From: Methanoculleus sp.
GTDB lineage: Archaea > Halobacteriota > Methanomicrobia > Methanomicrobiales > Methanomicrobiaceae
Length of the DNA: 48,632 bases
Direction of reading: 5' to 3'
Assembly: GCA_011045995.1 (NCBI GenBank)
Contig: DSBQ01000002.1
Location: forward strand, 1-48,632
Numbering within the stretch: position 1 is the stretch's first letter; each line of letters begins with the position of its first letter. The notes beneath the pieces were generated by a model that was not told the DNA's origin, searched no databases, and was given only the letters and a program-made list of their open reading frames with translations. Shown piece by piece: positions 7,849-18,100 of the stretch. The translations under genes were made by a program, and so were the position numbers.

Positions 7849-8559
7849 GTGCGCCGGTTCAGTTTCAGCCCCCTTTCCCTCCTGCTCATTCTTCTCCTGA
7901 TAGCAATTTTCATTTTCCTTGCCCCGCTCCTCCTGCTCGGGATCATCGGCGGGGCGCTGGTAAGCCTCGGGTTCTCCGGCGGCATGATTCTCCTGCTCAT
8001 CGTCGCCATCCTTGCCGGGAGTTTCATCAACATCCCGGTGGCGAAGATCAAAGGCGCACGACAGCCCGGCTGCGTCTTCAGGAATCGCTTCGGAAGGGTT
8101 CATACCATCTCCGGCTCCGACGACACCGTAGTCGCGGTCAATGTCGGCGGCGCGGTCATCCCTGTCCTGCTATCGCTCTATCTCCTGCTGAATGTGGCCA
8201 CGAACGCGGCCCTCTTTCCCGTACCGCGCGCGGTGATCCTCGCGGCCGTTGCGGGCATCTGCATCGTTGCCGGGGCGACGCACGCGGCCGCACGGGTGGT
8301 GCCGGGGCTGGGGATTACGACGCCGTTTTACATTGCGCCGCTTACGGCTCTCCTCTGCGCCGTCGTGTTGGCCTTCTCCCATCCCTTCGCGGGGCCCGTC
8401 ATCGCCTTTGTCGCAGGGACGCTCGGCACGCTCATCGGCGCCGACCTCATGAATGTCCGGTACCTCGGCCGCATCGGGTCGCCGATGGTGAGCATCGGCG
8501 GTGCCGGGACGTTTGACGGCATCTTTTTAAGCGGTGTTCTTGCGGCGTTTCTTGCGTGA
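7849..8559 (+). CDS. DUF1614 family membrane protein
   Basis: 236 residues from the GTG at 7849. That start is chosen because GGAGG at 7837-7841 is 7 nt away; GTGs at 7825 and 7843 are also in frame. The protein is almost wholly hydrophobic, with about seven membrane helices. Family-like features are INIPVAKIKG after helix 2, a short soluble FRNRFGRVHTISGSDDTVVAVNVGGAVIP loop, and the C-terminal GADLMNVRYLGRIGSPMVSIGGAGTFDGIFLSGVLAAFL. DUF1614 is a conserved archaeal/bacterial family with no established function. It directly follows flpA and is probably in the same transcript. Confidence 0.8.
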   Translation: MRRFSFSPLSLLLILLLIAIFIFLAPLLLLGIIGGALVSLGFSGGMILLLIVAILAGSFINIPVAKIKGARQPGCVFRNRFGRVHTISGSDDTVVAVNVGGAVIPVLLSLYLLLNVATNAALFPVPRAVILAAVAGICIVAGATHAAARVVPGLGITTPFYIAPLTALLCAVVLAFSHPFAGPVIAFVAGTLGTLIGADLMNVRYLGRIGSPMVSIGGAGTFDGIFLSGVLAAFLA

Positions 8560-8727
8560 AGGCCGGATTATGGGTGCCGGAGAAAGGGGGACCGGTCTCC
8601 CTGATGGGGAGGGGCGGGATCCATTCGGGGTATGCGTATGCCTGGATTAATCTCCTGCATTCGTTTCCTGCATGCGTCCTTTTGGCTCCTTTTTTCCGGA
8701 CAGACCGGGGGATGCTGAGAAAATTTT

Positions 8728-8790
8728 GGGAAATGTTGGGAAAATGTTGGAAAATGTTGGAAAATGTTGGGAAATGTTGGGAAAATATTT
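8728..8790. repeat. Tandem A-tract repeat with ~10-bp period
   Basis: Six imperfect copies of a 10-11-bp unit, GG(G)AAA(A)TGTT. The ATGTT cores begin at 8733, 8744, 8754, 8764 and 8774, with a variant at 8784, i.e. 11, 10, 10, 10 and 10 bp apart. A-tracts in phase with the helix predict intrinsic DNA bending. On the minus strand the same sequence gives serial TTTT runs downstream of tRNA-Gln, so it may also act as a multi-part transcription terminator between the converging DUF1614 and tRNA-Gln genes. Confidence 0.75.
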
Positions 8791-8809
8791 GAATTATACC
8801 TGATTTGTC

Positions 8810-8817
8810 AAAAAAAA
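8810..8817 (-). terminator. Oligo-T terminator of tRNA-Gln
   Basis: Eight consecutive T on the minus strand, starting 16 nt beyond the 3' end of tRNA-Gln; T-runs of this kind terminate archaeal RNA polymerase. Confidence 0.6.
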
Positions 8818-8832
8818 TTCGAAAAGAAGAAT

Positions 8833-8904
8833 AGTCCGGAGCAGATTCGAACTGCTGTCGCAAGATCCAGAGTCTCACATGATTGACCACTACACTACCG
8901 GACT
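8833..8904 (-). tRNA. tRNA-Gln (anticodon CTG)
   Basis: A 72-nt tRNA on the minus strand. The acceptor stem is AGTCCGG/CCGGACT, the D arm contains TAGTGGTCAA, the anticodon loop CTCTGGA reads CTG (Gln, CAG), and the T arm is CAGCA-GTTCGAATC-type. The anticodon stem (TGAGA/TCTTG) contains two wobble pairs at its base. The AT-rich TTAATATTTCC at about 8935-8946 is a candidate promoter. Another Gln tRNA (TTG) must exist outside the window. Confidence 0.93.
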
Positions 8905-9050
8905 TCTGAAATTACCTCTAGATTTCTGTCGGGGGGAAATATTAATGTGACGATTCGGGCCGCTGCGGCGGGTGCCGGTTCCGCCCATTCAGGGGGTGCA
9001 GCGGTTCGTCGGCGGCCTCCCGTATCTTCTGCCTGAACCGGCAGCACATA

Positions 9051-9058
9051 TTATAAAT
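9051..9058 (+). promoter_or_regulatory. Candidate distal TATA box of the S-layer gene
   Basis: TTATAAAT within ACATATTATAAATAATC is a close match to an archaeal TATA box and lies 335 bp before the S-layer ATG. If used, the leader would exceed 300 nt. No gene is seen in 8905-9392, so its only plausible downstream target is the S-layer gene or a leader RNA. Confidence 0.4.
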
Positions 9059-9262
9059 AATCGTCATAGCACCGGGAAACGACAGCAGGGTTTTTTAAGC
9101 CATGACTTCGTCACTGCTGGTCGAAGGGACACGGCCCCGGAAACGCGCCTTCACTCTCTTAACCGGGAAGCTCCATTGAATGGCAATTAAAAGCCAAACG
9201 AGAAGGATTCGGGCTCTATTCGGCGTCTCTTCCTTCTCTTCGGGTTACTTCAACCACAAAGG

Positions 9263-9270
9263 ATATATTA
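9263..9270 (+). promoter_or_regulatory. Candidate proximal TATA box of the S-layer gene
   Basis: ATATATTA, centred about 126 bp before the start codon. Transcription would begin near 9292, placing the two hairpins at 9293-9313 and 9326-9354 in a ~100-nt untranslated leader. Confidence 0.45.
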
Positions 9271-9292
9271 AGTGTTCTCCAAATATTGGAAC

Positions 9293-9354
9293 ATATTCCG
9301 TCGTTCGGAGTATGGAGCAAAGTGAAGCATTTTTCGGCAATCGCCGAATGTGCT
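9293..9354 (+). promoter_or_regulatory. Two stem-loops in the S-layer mRNA leader
   Basis: First hairpin: 8-bp stem 9293-9300 with 9306-9313 (one G-U), loop TCGTT. Second: perfect 6-bp stem TTCGGC/GCCGAA (9333-9338/9343-9348), loop AATC, extended by AGCA/TGCT (9326-9329/9351-9354) across a small bulge. If the proximal promoter is used, the first hairpin forms the very 5' end of the transcript. Stable 5' hairpins would fit a very abundant, long-lived mRNA; this role is inferred. Confidence 0.5.
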
Positions 9355-9392
9355 GCATGATGTTCCTCAATGTATTAGTAAGGAGGTTATGA

Positions 9393-11987
9393 ATGAAAAC
9401 TAAATTAGGAATTGCACTCCTGGCCCTTGTGGCAGTGGCACTTCTCGCAGTCGCACCTGCAGCTGCAGTTTTGAACACTGTCCCGCTGGGCGGAGTCGTC
9501 TTCGTCGGTGAGGAAGGCCTCGTCTTGAACGGAGGCGTTGCTGGCACTCTTGAGTGGTTTGAATCTGGGTCTAATCCATTATTGGATGCACCAGCATACA
9601 CCTATCAAGTGACAGCCGGTCCCACAAACGTGATTGACCCTGCCACGTTCCAGACCCGCACAGGGAACTGGTACGATGCAGCGGTCAAAGGAACGGTAAT
9701 TATGAACGTTCAGATGCCCGCAATTAATGTTAAGGCATTCAATGCAGCCACAGGAACGGACATGACCGATAAGCGTGTCGTCAAAGACAACACATTTATC
9801 AACTTCCGTGTTGACAGCAACCTTCACACGGTTTTAGCACAGCGTGCTCCTCTTGGCCTTGGCGATGTGAGTAACATCAAGATCGTTGTTGTTGACAGCC
9901 AGGGGACAACCTACACTGCACTCTTCGACGATGCTGCACCTGCAGTTACAAGCACTGGTCTGACAAACCTTGTCCCGACCACTGCACAGTACAATGTGCC
10001 GGGCGCGCCCGCGGCCGGTTTTGTTCCAGCTCTCACATATGACTCTAACTGGGCTCTTGACCGCGCCGAGTACAAGGCTGGTGTCTACACGTTCTGGGCA
10101 GAGGTTAACCTCAACAAGTTAAAGGACAACCTCGGCACCATTGCCGGCGTCACCAAGTCAGCTGTTTACACGATTGAACTTGGCAAAGATGACGTAAAGA
10201 TCGAATCAAACAAGGACACTGTTGTCCGCAACAACGATTTCGCCGTTACCATCACCGGACGCCCTGACGAATACTACGTTCTTTGGGTCGCGGGTTCCAG
10301 CAGTATCACTGCACCTGACACCGCACCGGTCATCAAACCGAACCAGAACGGTGTCACCGGTGTCAGTCTTCCGGCTGCTGCTCCATACACGAACGCTGGT
10401 GATTACCAGTTCCGTGCAGGACAGGCCGTATCAGCTGATGTCGCTGCTCCAAATAACTATGCAATGGTGAAACTCGCCAGCTCCGGTATGCGCACTGTTG
10501 GTTTCAGCACTTCCGAAACCACAAAGGACCAGACCTACACCATCCGGGCTGACCACTATCCCGCAGATGCAACAGTAGTCCAGGCACCTGTTGTAATCGC
10601 TCCAGCCACCCCTACCTATGACACCGTCAAGGTAAAGGTCGAAGCTGGTGACATTACCATCACCGCAGCAGGTCTCACTTCCTACTTCATTGGTGAGGAA
10701 GTTGTTCTCTCCGGTACCAACACCGACAGTGACACCACCTGGCTCTTTATCACTGGCCCGAACCTGCCGAACAAGGGTGGCTCAATCACGAATCCGCAGG
10801 ATGGCGTAAACAGCAATGTTGCACCGGCCATCAACGGACTTCTTGACAGTGCTGCTGCATGGACTGGCGAAAACGTTGATACAGACGACGTCTGGGAAAT
10901 CAGGTGGGACACCGCATCGTTGAATGTCGATGCAGGCACCTACACCATCTACGCTGTCACGACCGCAACCAACCGGGATGACCTTGGTGCACGGGACGCA
11001 ACCTATGCGACCGTATCCATCTCTCTCAAGAAGCCGTTCGTTACAGCAGCCATCTCCTCTGCAACTGTTGCAAAGGGCGATGACCTGTACGTTACCGGTA
11101 CTGCAGAAGGCAACCCCACACAGGGAGTGCAGGTCTGGATCCTCGGTAAGAACTTCGTATCTGTGAACACCGAGACCACTGAGGACGACGGTACATTCGA
11201 GTACAAGTTCGCCAACACGGCAAACCTTGCAGCAGGACAGTACTTCGTAGTTGTCCAGCACCCGATGTACAACGACCAGTTCGACCTTGTCCGTCAGGTA
11301 GCTAACCCTGTACCAGGCCAGAACTCAGTTGTCCGGCCAATCCTTGACGCCACACTCGCCGTCGCCGGTAACTTCCCACCCGTCTTCAGAATCGAAGGCC
11401 CGGGCAGCCTCCAGGGAGCTGAAGCAGCAAACGCACTGGTGAACGCGCTGAACAGCCCTGACATTGACGACACCTACTACAAGCTCACCTTCCTGATTGA
11501 GGAACCATGGATTGTGATCAATGCAGTAGGCGACCGCTATGTCGGTGAGACCTTCACGGTCACCGGTACCACCAACCTCGCTGTTGGCAATGACCTGATC
11601 ATTGAAATCGTCTCCTCCTCATTCCAGCCGACCGAGAAGACCGCAGCAAGCGCATTCTCCGGCGCAACCGGCACGGTCATCGTTACCGAGGGTGACGACG
11701 CCAATGCATGGGAATTTGCCGTCGACGCCTCCAACTTCGTCCCTGACCAGTACATCGTCAAGGTCGAATCTGTGAAGGCAGACAGCATTGCAACCCAGAC
11801 CTTCAACGTTCTGAAGGCAGTCCCGACCGCAGAGCCGACCGAACAGCCGACCGTAATCCCGACCGAAGTGCCGACTGAAGTGCCCACCACTGAGGCTACC
11901 CCCGAGGAAGCAGCACCCGGCTTTGGCGCACTTGTTGCACTGATTGGTCTCGGCGCTGTTGCAGCACTGGTTCTCCGTAAGGACTAA
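9393..11987 (+). CDS. Major S-layer glycoprotein with PGF-CTERM anchor
   Basis: 864 residues. A signal peptide (1-25, ending PAAA) is followed by VLNTVPLGGVVFVGEEGLVLNG. The body is a string of beta-sandwich repeats, each opening with a G-(E/D)-x-(V/L/F)-x-(V/L)-(T/S)-G-T strand, e.g. YFIGEEVVLSGTNTDSDT, AKGDDLYVTGTAEGN, YVGETFTVTGTTNL. Residues 810-841 are a Thr/Pro/Glu spacer suited to O-glycosylation. PGFGALVALIGLGAVAALVLRKD (842-864) is the archaeosortase recognition segment, where the membrane helix is removed and a lipid attached. This is the S-layer glycoprotein family typical of Methanomicrobiales. AGGAGGT lies 5 nt before the ATG, and codons are visibly optimised. A monocistronic gene with a T-rich terminator. 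Confidence 0.93.
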   Translation: MKTKLGIALLALVAVALLAVAPAAAVLNTVPLGGVVFVGEEGLVLNGGVAGTLEWFESGSNPLLDAPAYTYQVTAGPTNVIDPATFQTRTGNWYDAAVKGTVIMNVQMPAINVKAFNAATGTDMTDKRVVKDNTFINFRVDSNLHTVLAQRAPLGLGDVSNIKIVVVDSQGTTYTALFDDAAPAVTSTGLTNLVPTTAQYNVPGAPAAGFVPALTYDSNWALDRAEYKAGVYTFWAEVNLNKLKDNLGTIAGVTKSAVYTIELGKDDVKIESNKDTVVRNNDFAVTITGRPDEYYVLWVAGSSSITAPDTAPVIKPNQNGVTGVSLPAAAPYTNAGDYQFRAGQAVSADVAAPNNYAMVKLASSGMRTVGFSTSETTKDQTYTIRADHYPADATVVQAPVVIAPATPTYDTVKVKVEAGDITITAAGLTSYFIGEEVVLSGTNTDSDTTWLFITGPNLPNKGGSITNPQDGVNSNVAPAINGLLDSAAAWTGENVDTDDVWEIRWDTASLNVDAGTYTIYAVTTATNRDDLGARDATYATVSISLKKPFVTAAISSATVAKGDDLYVTGTAEGNPTQGVQVWILGKNFVSVNTETTEDDGTFEYKFANTANLAAGQYFVVVQHPMYNDQFDLVRQVANPVPGQNSVVRPILDATLAVAGNFPPVFRIEGPGSLQGAEAANALVNALNSPDIDDTYYKLTFLIEEPWIVINAVGDRYVGETFTVTGTTNLAVGNDLIIEIVSSSFQPTEKTAASAFSGATGTVIVTEGDDANAWEFAVDASNFVPDQYIVKVESVKADSIATQTFNVLKAVPTAEPTEQPTVIPTEVPTEVPTTEATPEEAAPGFGALVALIGLGAVAALVLRKD

Positions 11988-11996
11988 ACCCCCCAA

Positions 11997-12008
11997 TTTT
12001 TCTTTTTT
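11997..12008 (+). terminator. T-tract terminator after the S-layer gene
   Basis: Five T, one C and six T directly after the S-layer stop codon, with further pyrimidines following; typical of archaeal intrinsic termination. Confidence 0.65.
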
Positions 12009-12129
12009 CTTCTCCACCCGGCGAGGCCCTGCCGGACTGTTCCCATCGCACCGCCCTGAAACAGGGAGACTTATCTTCTTCCGGCGCCAAATTCCGGTTA
12101 CAGCAATGGATACACTGGAGTTTTTTTAA

Positions 12130-13668
12130 ATGAACCTGCTCGTACAGCATGTTGATGTCAGCAACCGCGGGGCACTGCTGCACAAGAGCGACGCCCGCAG
12201 CATCGGCGTCATCGACGGTGACCGGATACGTATCGTAAACCCGGCAAACGGGAAATCGGAATCGGTGGTGATCGACACCACGCCGTCACTCATCGAAGAG
12301 GGGCATATCGGTGTCTACTCCCTGACGTTCGGGAGCACAGAACTGGAAAACGGGCAGGAGGCCGAGGTCTTCGAGTCCATCCCGCCCGCGTCCATTAAAA
12401 CCATCAAAAAGAAGATGGACGGCGGCAAGCTCTCGAAGGATGAGATAAACGAAGTCGTCAGCGATATCGTCCTCGAAAACATCTCCCTTACCGAACTGAC
12501 CGCCTTCGTGATCGCCTCCTATATCCACGGGCTGGACATGGACGAGGTCGAATACCTCACCCGTGCAATGGTCGATACCGGTGATTCGCTGGAGTTCAGC
12601 ACGAAACCGGTGGTGGACAAGCATTCCATCGGCGGCGTGCCGGGGAACAAGATCACGCTGATCATCGTCCCGATACTTGCCGCAGCAGGGCTCAAGGTCC
12701 CGAAGACCAGTTCGAGGGCCATCACCGGCGCCGGCGGCACTGCCGACCTGATGGAGGTCCTCGCCCCGGTCGAGTTCTCCGCGGCGCAGGTCCAGGAGAT
12801 GACGGAGAAGGCGGGTGCGGTGATCGTCTGGGGCGGCGCAACCAATGTCGCCCCGGCAGACGACCGCATCATCAACGTCGAGTACCCCCTGAAGATCGAT
12901 GCCCGCGGCCAGATGATCGCAAGCGTGATTGCCAAGAAGAAGGCCGTCGGCGCAGACATCGTCGTCATCGACATCCCGGTCGGCAAGGAAGCCAAGGTTG
13001 CAACCCTGCAGGAAGCACGGAAACTGGCCCGCGAATTCATCGAGCTCGGCGAACGCCTTGAGCTCGAGGTGGAATGCGCCATCACGTTCGGGGATCTCCC
13101 GGTCGGACGCACCATAGGGCCGAACCTCGAGGTCGCAGAAGCCCTGCGGGTGCTCGAAGGGTCGAAGTCCCCGGGGTCTCTTGTCCAGAAGAGCCTTGCC
13201 ATCTCCGGCATCGCCCTCGAGATGGCCGGGAAGGCCGCCCGGGGAGAAGGGGAAGCGCTTGCAAAAGAGATCCTCGAGAGCGGGCAGGCGCTTGCAAAGA
13301 TGAAGGAGATCATCGCCATCCAGGGAGGAAATGCAGAGATAAAAGCGGAAGATATCCAACCCGGCGTCTACTCTGCAGAAGTGCCCGCCCCGGCGGACGG
13401 GTATGTGATCGACATCAAAAACCGCGGGCTCATCACCATCGCACGCCTCGCGGGCGCCCCCAATGACAAAGGGGCGGGCATCCGGCTCCATGCAAAACGC
13501 GGTTCGCAGCTGAGGAAGGGGGAATCGATCATGACCATCTATGCGGACAACGAACAGAAACTGAAAAATGCCCTCGAGGAAGGGCGGCGCCTGATGCCGG
13601 TCCTGGTGGAAGGGATGCTCATCGACCGCCTCCCGTCGGATGCCGTGCGCCTCAACCGAATGGACTAA
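12130..13668 (+). CDS. deoA: AMP phosphorylase
   Basis: 512 residues, the length of archaeal AMP phosphorylases rather than the ~440 of bacterial thymidine phosphorylase; the extra N-terminal ~85-residue domain ([20 protein letters not shown]) is characteristic. Phosphate/ribose-binding segments are [11 protein letters not shown] (164-174) and [17 protein letters not shown] (194-210); [11 protein letters not shown] and DARGQMIAS follow. It converts AMP (also CMP/UMP) plus phosphate to the free base and ribose 1,5-bisphosphate. In archaea this normally feeds ribose-1,5-bisphosphate isomerase and form III RubisCO; neither is in the window. GGAG lies ~10 nt before the ATG. Between surface-protein genes without obvious functional link. 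Confidence 0.93.
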   Translation: MNLLVQHVDVSNRGALLHKSDARSIGVIDGDRIRIVNPANGKSESVVIDTTPSLIEEGHIGVYSLTFGSTELENGQEAEVFESIPPASIKTIKKKMDGGKLSKDEINEVVSDIVLENISLTELTAFVIASYIHGLDMDEVEYLTRAMVDTGDSLEFSTKPVVDKHSIGGVPGNKITLIIVPILAAAGLKVPKTSSRAITGAGGTADLMEVLAPVEFSAAQVQEMTEKAGAVIVWGGATNVAPADDRIINVEYPLKIDARGQMIASVIAKKKAVGADIVVIDIPVGKEAKVATLQEARKLAREFIELGERLELEVECAITFGDLPVGRTIGPNLEVAEALRVLEGSKSPGSLVQKSLAISGIALEMAGKAARGEGEALAKEILESGQALAKMKEIIAIQGGNAEIKAEDIQPGVYSAEVPAPADGYVIDIKNRGLITIARLAGAPNDKGAGIRLHAKRGSQLRKGESIMTIYADNEQKLKNALEEGRRLMPVLVEGMLIDRLPSDAVRLNRMD

Positions 13669-13692
13669 CATCCATAAGAAAAATTATGTTGT

Positions 13693-15081
13693 ATGGATAT
13701 TCGCCGTGCAGTTCTGGCCCTGCTTGTTGTCCTTAGCCTTTGCGGGGCCGTAGGAGGGGTCTCGCTCCGGATAACGGTGGTGGACGACGAGGCCGGGGAC
13801 CCCGTTTCCGGTGCAGTCATCTACGTCGGGGGGATCTACCAGGGCGCCACAAACGCCGGGGGGGTGTATGCCTACGAACATTCGCTCAACGAATCGTTCA
13901 GGGTCGGTATAGAAAAGACGGGGTATACCGGCTGGCAGTCGATGGTCTCCGCCACCCAGACGAACCTGACCGCTGAACTCTCAAGGAGGGCCGTACCCCT
14001 GACGGTCTCCCTCTATGACGCCGACACCATGGAACCGGTGAAGGGGATACTCGTCAAAGTCTCCGGCGAGGGCTACCTCTCAACGGGTACCAGCAATGCA
14101 GCGGGCGATGCCGTCTTTGAGGTGAAGGCGGGAAGGCAGTACAGCGTCGAGGTCAGCGCCTCCCGTTATGAACCCCTGATCAGGATCGTGGAGATGGGAA
14201 ATGAGGAAAAATTCGTCGATTACCGCCTGATACGGGATGACATATTCGTTGTCGAGGTGAGGGACGCCGCAACCGGATATCCGCTTGAAGGCGCAGAGGT
14301 CAGCATCGATGAAAAGCCCGCCGGGAAGACGGGGGAAGGCGGCCGACTTACCACGTACGTGGAGCGGGGCCGCACCTATCCGGTCTCGGTCGTAAAGGAT
14401 GAATATGCAGCCTTTGCGGACCAGCTCTATATCGACACCGATCTCCTCGTCTACCAGGTAGCGCTCTCAAAAGCCCTCTATCCGGTTGCGATATCGGTCC
14501 ATGAACCCGGCAAAACGCCGATAGAGGGCGCCACGATTTATATCGACGGCGCCTACCACGAAACGACGGATGCATTCGGCCGTGCCGGTATTGCACAGCT
14601 CGTCGCCGGCCCCCATGTTCTCGAGGTCCGGGCCGCCGGGTATGAAACGGTAACCCGCGAGGTCATCGTCGATGATTCCGTCGAGGACATCATCATCCAG
14701 CCCGACTTTGCCATGGCGGCGGTCTCCATCCTGGCCGAAGAGGCGGATCACACTCCCGTCGTCGGTGCGTCTGTCCTTATAGATGGGGTCTTTGTGGGAA
14801 TAACCGGTGGAGACGGGATTTTTGAAACTGCCCTCAGGACGAATGCGGCATACGCCATCTCGCTGACCAGGGACGGATACCATGATGCATCAGTTGAGGA
14901 GCGCATACCGAAAGGCACCAGTGAGTATCAGATTCCCGTTCCCATGGAACAATCCTTCAATATCGGCCTCGTCATTGTGCTTTGCGGAATCATGGTAATC
15001 GGTGTCGCCGGTATTATGGGCGTCAGGCATCTCAGAAAAAGGCCTGCAAAGCGCAATTCGCAGAAGAAAAATAAATTGTAA
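13693..15081 (+). CDS. Membrane-anchored extracellular protein with tandem PEGA/carboxypeptidase-regulatory-like repeats
   Basis: 462 residues. Signal peptide 1-23 (LLVVLSLCGAVGG). Five tandem ~80-residue beta-sandwich units follow, each with a DAxTxxPxxGA-(E/T)-V-x-I-(D/G)-G strand pair and a closing ...Y-x-V-x-V-x-(K/A)-x-G-Y: VVDDEAGDPVSGAVIYVGG, LYDADTMEPVKGILVKVSG, VRDAATGYPLEGAEVSIDE, VHEPGKTPIEGATIYIDG, AEEADHTPVVGASVLIDG. A single membrane helix (~421-444) precedes a lysine/arginine-rich cytoplasmic tail, so the repeats face outward. No enzymatic motif is seen; a structural or binding role at the cell envelope is inferred. It starts 24 bp after deoA. Confidence 0.8.
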   Translation: MDIRRAVLALLVVLSLCGAVGGVSLRITVVDDEAGDPVSGAVIYVGGIYQGATNAGGVYAYEHSLNESFRVGIEKTGYTGWQSMVSATQTNLTAELSRRAVPLTVSLYDADTMEPVKGILVKVSGEGYLSTGTSNAAGDAVFEVKAGRQYSVEVSASRYEPLIRIVEMGNEEKFVDYRLIRDDIFVVEVRDAATGYPLEGAEVSIDEKPAGKTGEGGRLTTYVERGRTYPVSVVKDEYAAFADQLYIDTDLLVYQVALSKALYPVAISVHEPGKTPIEGATIYIDGAYHETTDAFGRAGIAQLVAGPHVLEVRAAGYETVTREVIVDDSVEDIIIQPDFAMAAVSILAEEADHTPVVGASVLIDGVFVGITGGDGIFETALRTNAAYAISLTRDGYHDASVEERIPKGTSEYQIPVPMEQSFNIGLVIVLCGIMVIGVAGIMGVRHLRKRPAKRNSQKKNKL

Positions 15082-15117
15082 TTTTTTCTTGAAAAACGGC
15101 GTTTTCCCGTCTTTTTT
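15082..15117 (+). terminator. T-tract terminator region
   Basis: Six-T runs at 15082-15087 and 15112-15117 just after the stop codon of the PEGA-like gene. Confidence 0.5.
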
Positions 15118-15197
15118 AGGGAAAAATATCGGTCCCTTCAATGAAGAGAATGTATTAAATACATTGTCCGCATGTCATTTATATATAGAAGAGCTCA

Positions 15198-18100
15198 ATG
15201 AAGGCAAAATATATATGTGTCCTTCTACTGGCGTCTCTTGTCGTCTGGCCGGGGTGTGCACTGGGCGACGGGGATGTCACCGTTAGTGTCACAGGGAGTC
15301 CCGGTCATGGCGACTGGCTCATTGCAGGCGATGGTGCTGCGGTCATCACCGTCAGGGTTACCACCGTGGGAGAAACGGTGACCGGGGTACGGTTTGACTG
15401 CCTGGAACCGGACACCTATGGGAATGTCGACATCCGTTCAGTGGATAAGGTCCCCTACCGGACAACATTCGCCACGAAAAAAAGCGGCAGCGTGCCCATC
15501 AGCATTGTGGTCTCCTATCTCAACGAATCCGGAGGCCCGGAAGAGTATGGGACCATCCGGTATCTCGACGTGGATCACAACCGCCCCTACAGGATACGGG
15601 GCATAGACGTCCTCCCCGAAGCGGGCGTCTATGAAGCAGTCCCCATCACCGTGATGATGGAAGACGCCTATGGGAATGTCATCGACAGCCGGTACGAGGA
15701 CGATAGTGGTGGCACCCCCGAATCCGTGCGGCTGTTTGGAACGACGACCGACGGTGCCGGGTTCTACGACGGTGCCACCTACGGGCATGAGTCCGTCGTC
15801 TGTTTCGCAGGACCGGACGGGGCATGCGAGGCGACCTACCGGACAGGGACAAAGGCGGCAGAGTACCTGGTGCATATAATGCCGGAGGACAAGGGAGCAG
15901 GGGACGAATGGATATGTATAAAAGGCATTGCCGGCAAAGAACCGGCATCGGTGTCGATCTTTGTCGACCCGTCGACGGGGACTCCCCCGTCACCTGCTCC
16001 GGTTCCCGCCGATGGCATCAGCAAATACACGCTCGCCTTCTCCTTTTTTGACCGCTACGGAAATCCATGCGCGATGACCCCCGTGCAGGTGGCAACCAGC
16101 GACGGCGGGGCCGTCCACGACCTTATCACCACCAGGGAAGGAAAGGTCACTCTCTTTTACGGCCCCCGGAATGCTGCCGGGATGATCACCATAACGGCGA
16201 CATCCGTTCTCAACGCATCCATAACAACGTCAGTGGTGCTGACCTTTGCCAGCAGCGATCCGGTGGCGATGGTGCTGACGGCAAATCCCCAGTCGATGCC
16301 CAGCAATGACGTGGAGGGGGCCCCTCCCGCGGAGGTGCTGGCAAAGGTCATGGATGTCGCCGGAAATCCCGTAGCGGGCCAGACCGTCCTCTTTAGCATC
16401 TACCACCCCGAGGAGTACCCCTCCAGCCAGGTGGCAGAGCCGTACCTCGCCCAGGCGTCGGCCGTCACCAACGATAACGGGATTGCCGTGGTAACCTTTG
16501 TGCCGGGAACCTTCAACACCGCCCCCGGCATGCCGGGCCATGTGGCCGCTGCACCGTATGATGAGACGGCTCTTGGAACCTGCACCGTGACCGCACTCTG
16601 GGAAGGGGTGTCACGGGATATCAGCCTGGAATGGAGAAACTACCCCTATCTCCGGGTGGAGACCAGTCTCTCTGCGCAGACCGTGGCCGTCAATGACACC
16701 GTTGACGTCACCATACGCCTGATAGGCGACGGATGGGCCCTCCAGCCCGACCCGGTGGATGTGGTGGTGGCGGTGGACCGGTCGGGGAGCATGCTCCTCG
16801 ACGATAAGGACCGCATGGTCTACGCGAAAGAGGCGCTCGACGTCTTCATCTCCCGCATGGCCGAGGGGCGTGATCGCATCGGCATGGTCACCTTCGGAAG
16901 CTCCGGGTACTGCGATTCGCGCTGGGGAAAGCCGGGGATCGATTACAGCTGGATGGATGATGCATCCTATAGTGCCACCCATTATCCGGCATCTCCCCGG
17001 ACCTATGCCGGGTATGCGACCCTTGATCTTCCCCTGACAGGGGTGCAGGCGGATGTATCGGCAGCCGTCGACGGGATGGTCCCCTGGGGCGGGACGCCGA
17101 TGCGCTACGCCCTCTATACCGCATTGCAGGAGATCGTATCGAACGGACGGGATGATGCCGTGCGTGCGGTCATTCTCCTCTCGGACGGTGATTACAACTG
17201 GTATGGCGACCCGCTCGCACGGGGCATTGGAAAGACCCCGGCACAGAAGAGTCCGACGGACAGTAATTTCTTTTCGGACGGTACTGAAAAATATACGATC
17301 TTCGATGACCTTGGAGCGGTACAGAACCTGAGCGAATATGCCGCCGATGCCGGTATCAGGATTTATTCCATTGCATTTGCGGATTCCATCACCGCGCAGG
17401 GCAAGGAGACGATGCGCATTCTCGCCGAATCGACGGGCGGCACCTACTATGACGCCCCCTCGGGCGGTCAGCTGGCGGGCATCTATGCGGAGATTGCCGG
17501 GGATCTCAGAACGGTTGCCGGTGTCGATACCTCTATGGACATGCCGCTTGCTGCCGTAACCATCAACAATGCGTCCGTCCCCAACACCGCAGCGGCCCCC
17601 TCCCTTGAATGGGTGCATCAGGACGGGCGGTCAACGACCATCGGGAGCGTTTTAAATGATCGGGCGCCCCCCCTCGTGCTCATCCCGGTATATACCGTCA
17701 ATGAGGCCGAGGAACGGGCAGACTGGGAGGATGACCGTGGCCTGAGCTGGGATGTCGGCTCCGTCGTCCTCAACCAGGTGTGGGAGACGCAGTTTTCGCT
17801 TCAGGTGTTCACCCCGGGAAACATCAACCTCTTCGGCGGCAGCTCCCTGATCACCTTCAACGGTGGTGATGACACGCTCGTCCTTCCCGACACCTATCTG
17901 ACGGCGGTGGAGAACCTCAACGGAACCGGCCTCGTCTCCCACCAGATGGCGATCAGGGGCGTCAACTGCACGAACCGGGAAAAGGTCGAGGATTATTTCG
18001 AGATCGTCTGGGACCTTGAGTATGACGGTATCATGCCGGTGATGCAGGAGCTCTACTATATGCGGGCAGGCGAGGGCATGTGGTATCTCTATGATAACGC

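Noticed and set aside
8728-8790. CRISPR array
   Set aside because: Units are 10-11 bp with no spacers.
8556-8792. 78-codon plus-strand frame ending in Met-Leu-Gly-Lys-Cys-Trp-like repeats
   Set aside because: Its repeats only reflect translation of the phased A-tract array; no ribosome binding site.
12286-13671. 461-codon minus-strand open frame
   Set aside because: Antisense to AMP phosphorylase, no domain or signal, composition typical of a shadow frame.
15178-15188. TTTATATATAG as the promoter of the VWA gene
   Set aside because: It lies only ~15 bp before the ATG, so initiation would fall inside the signal peptide codons; the upstream TATTAAATA fits better.
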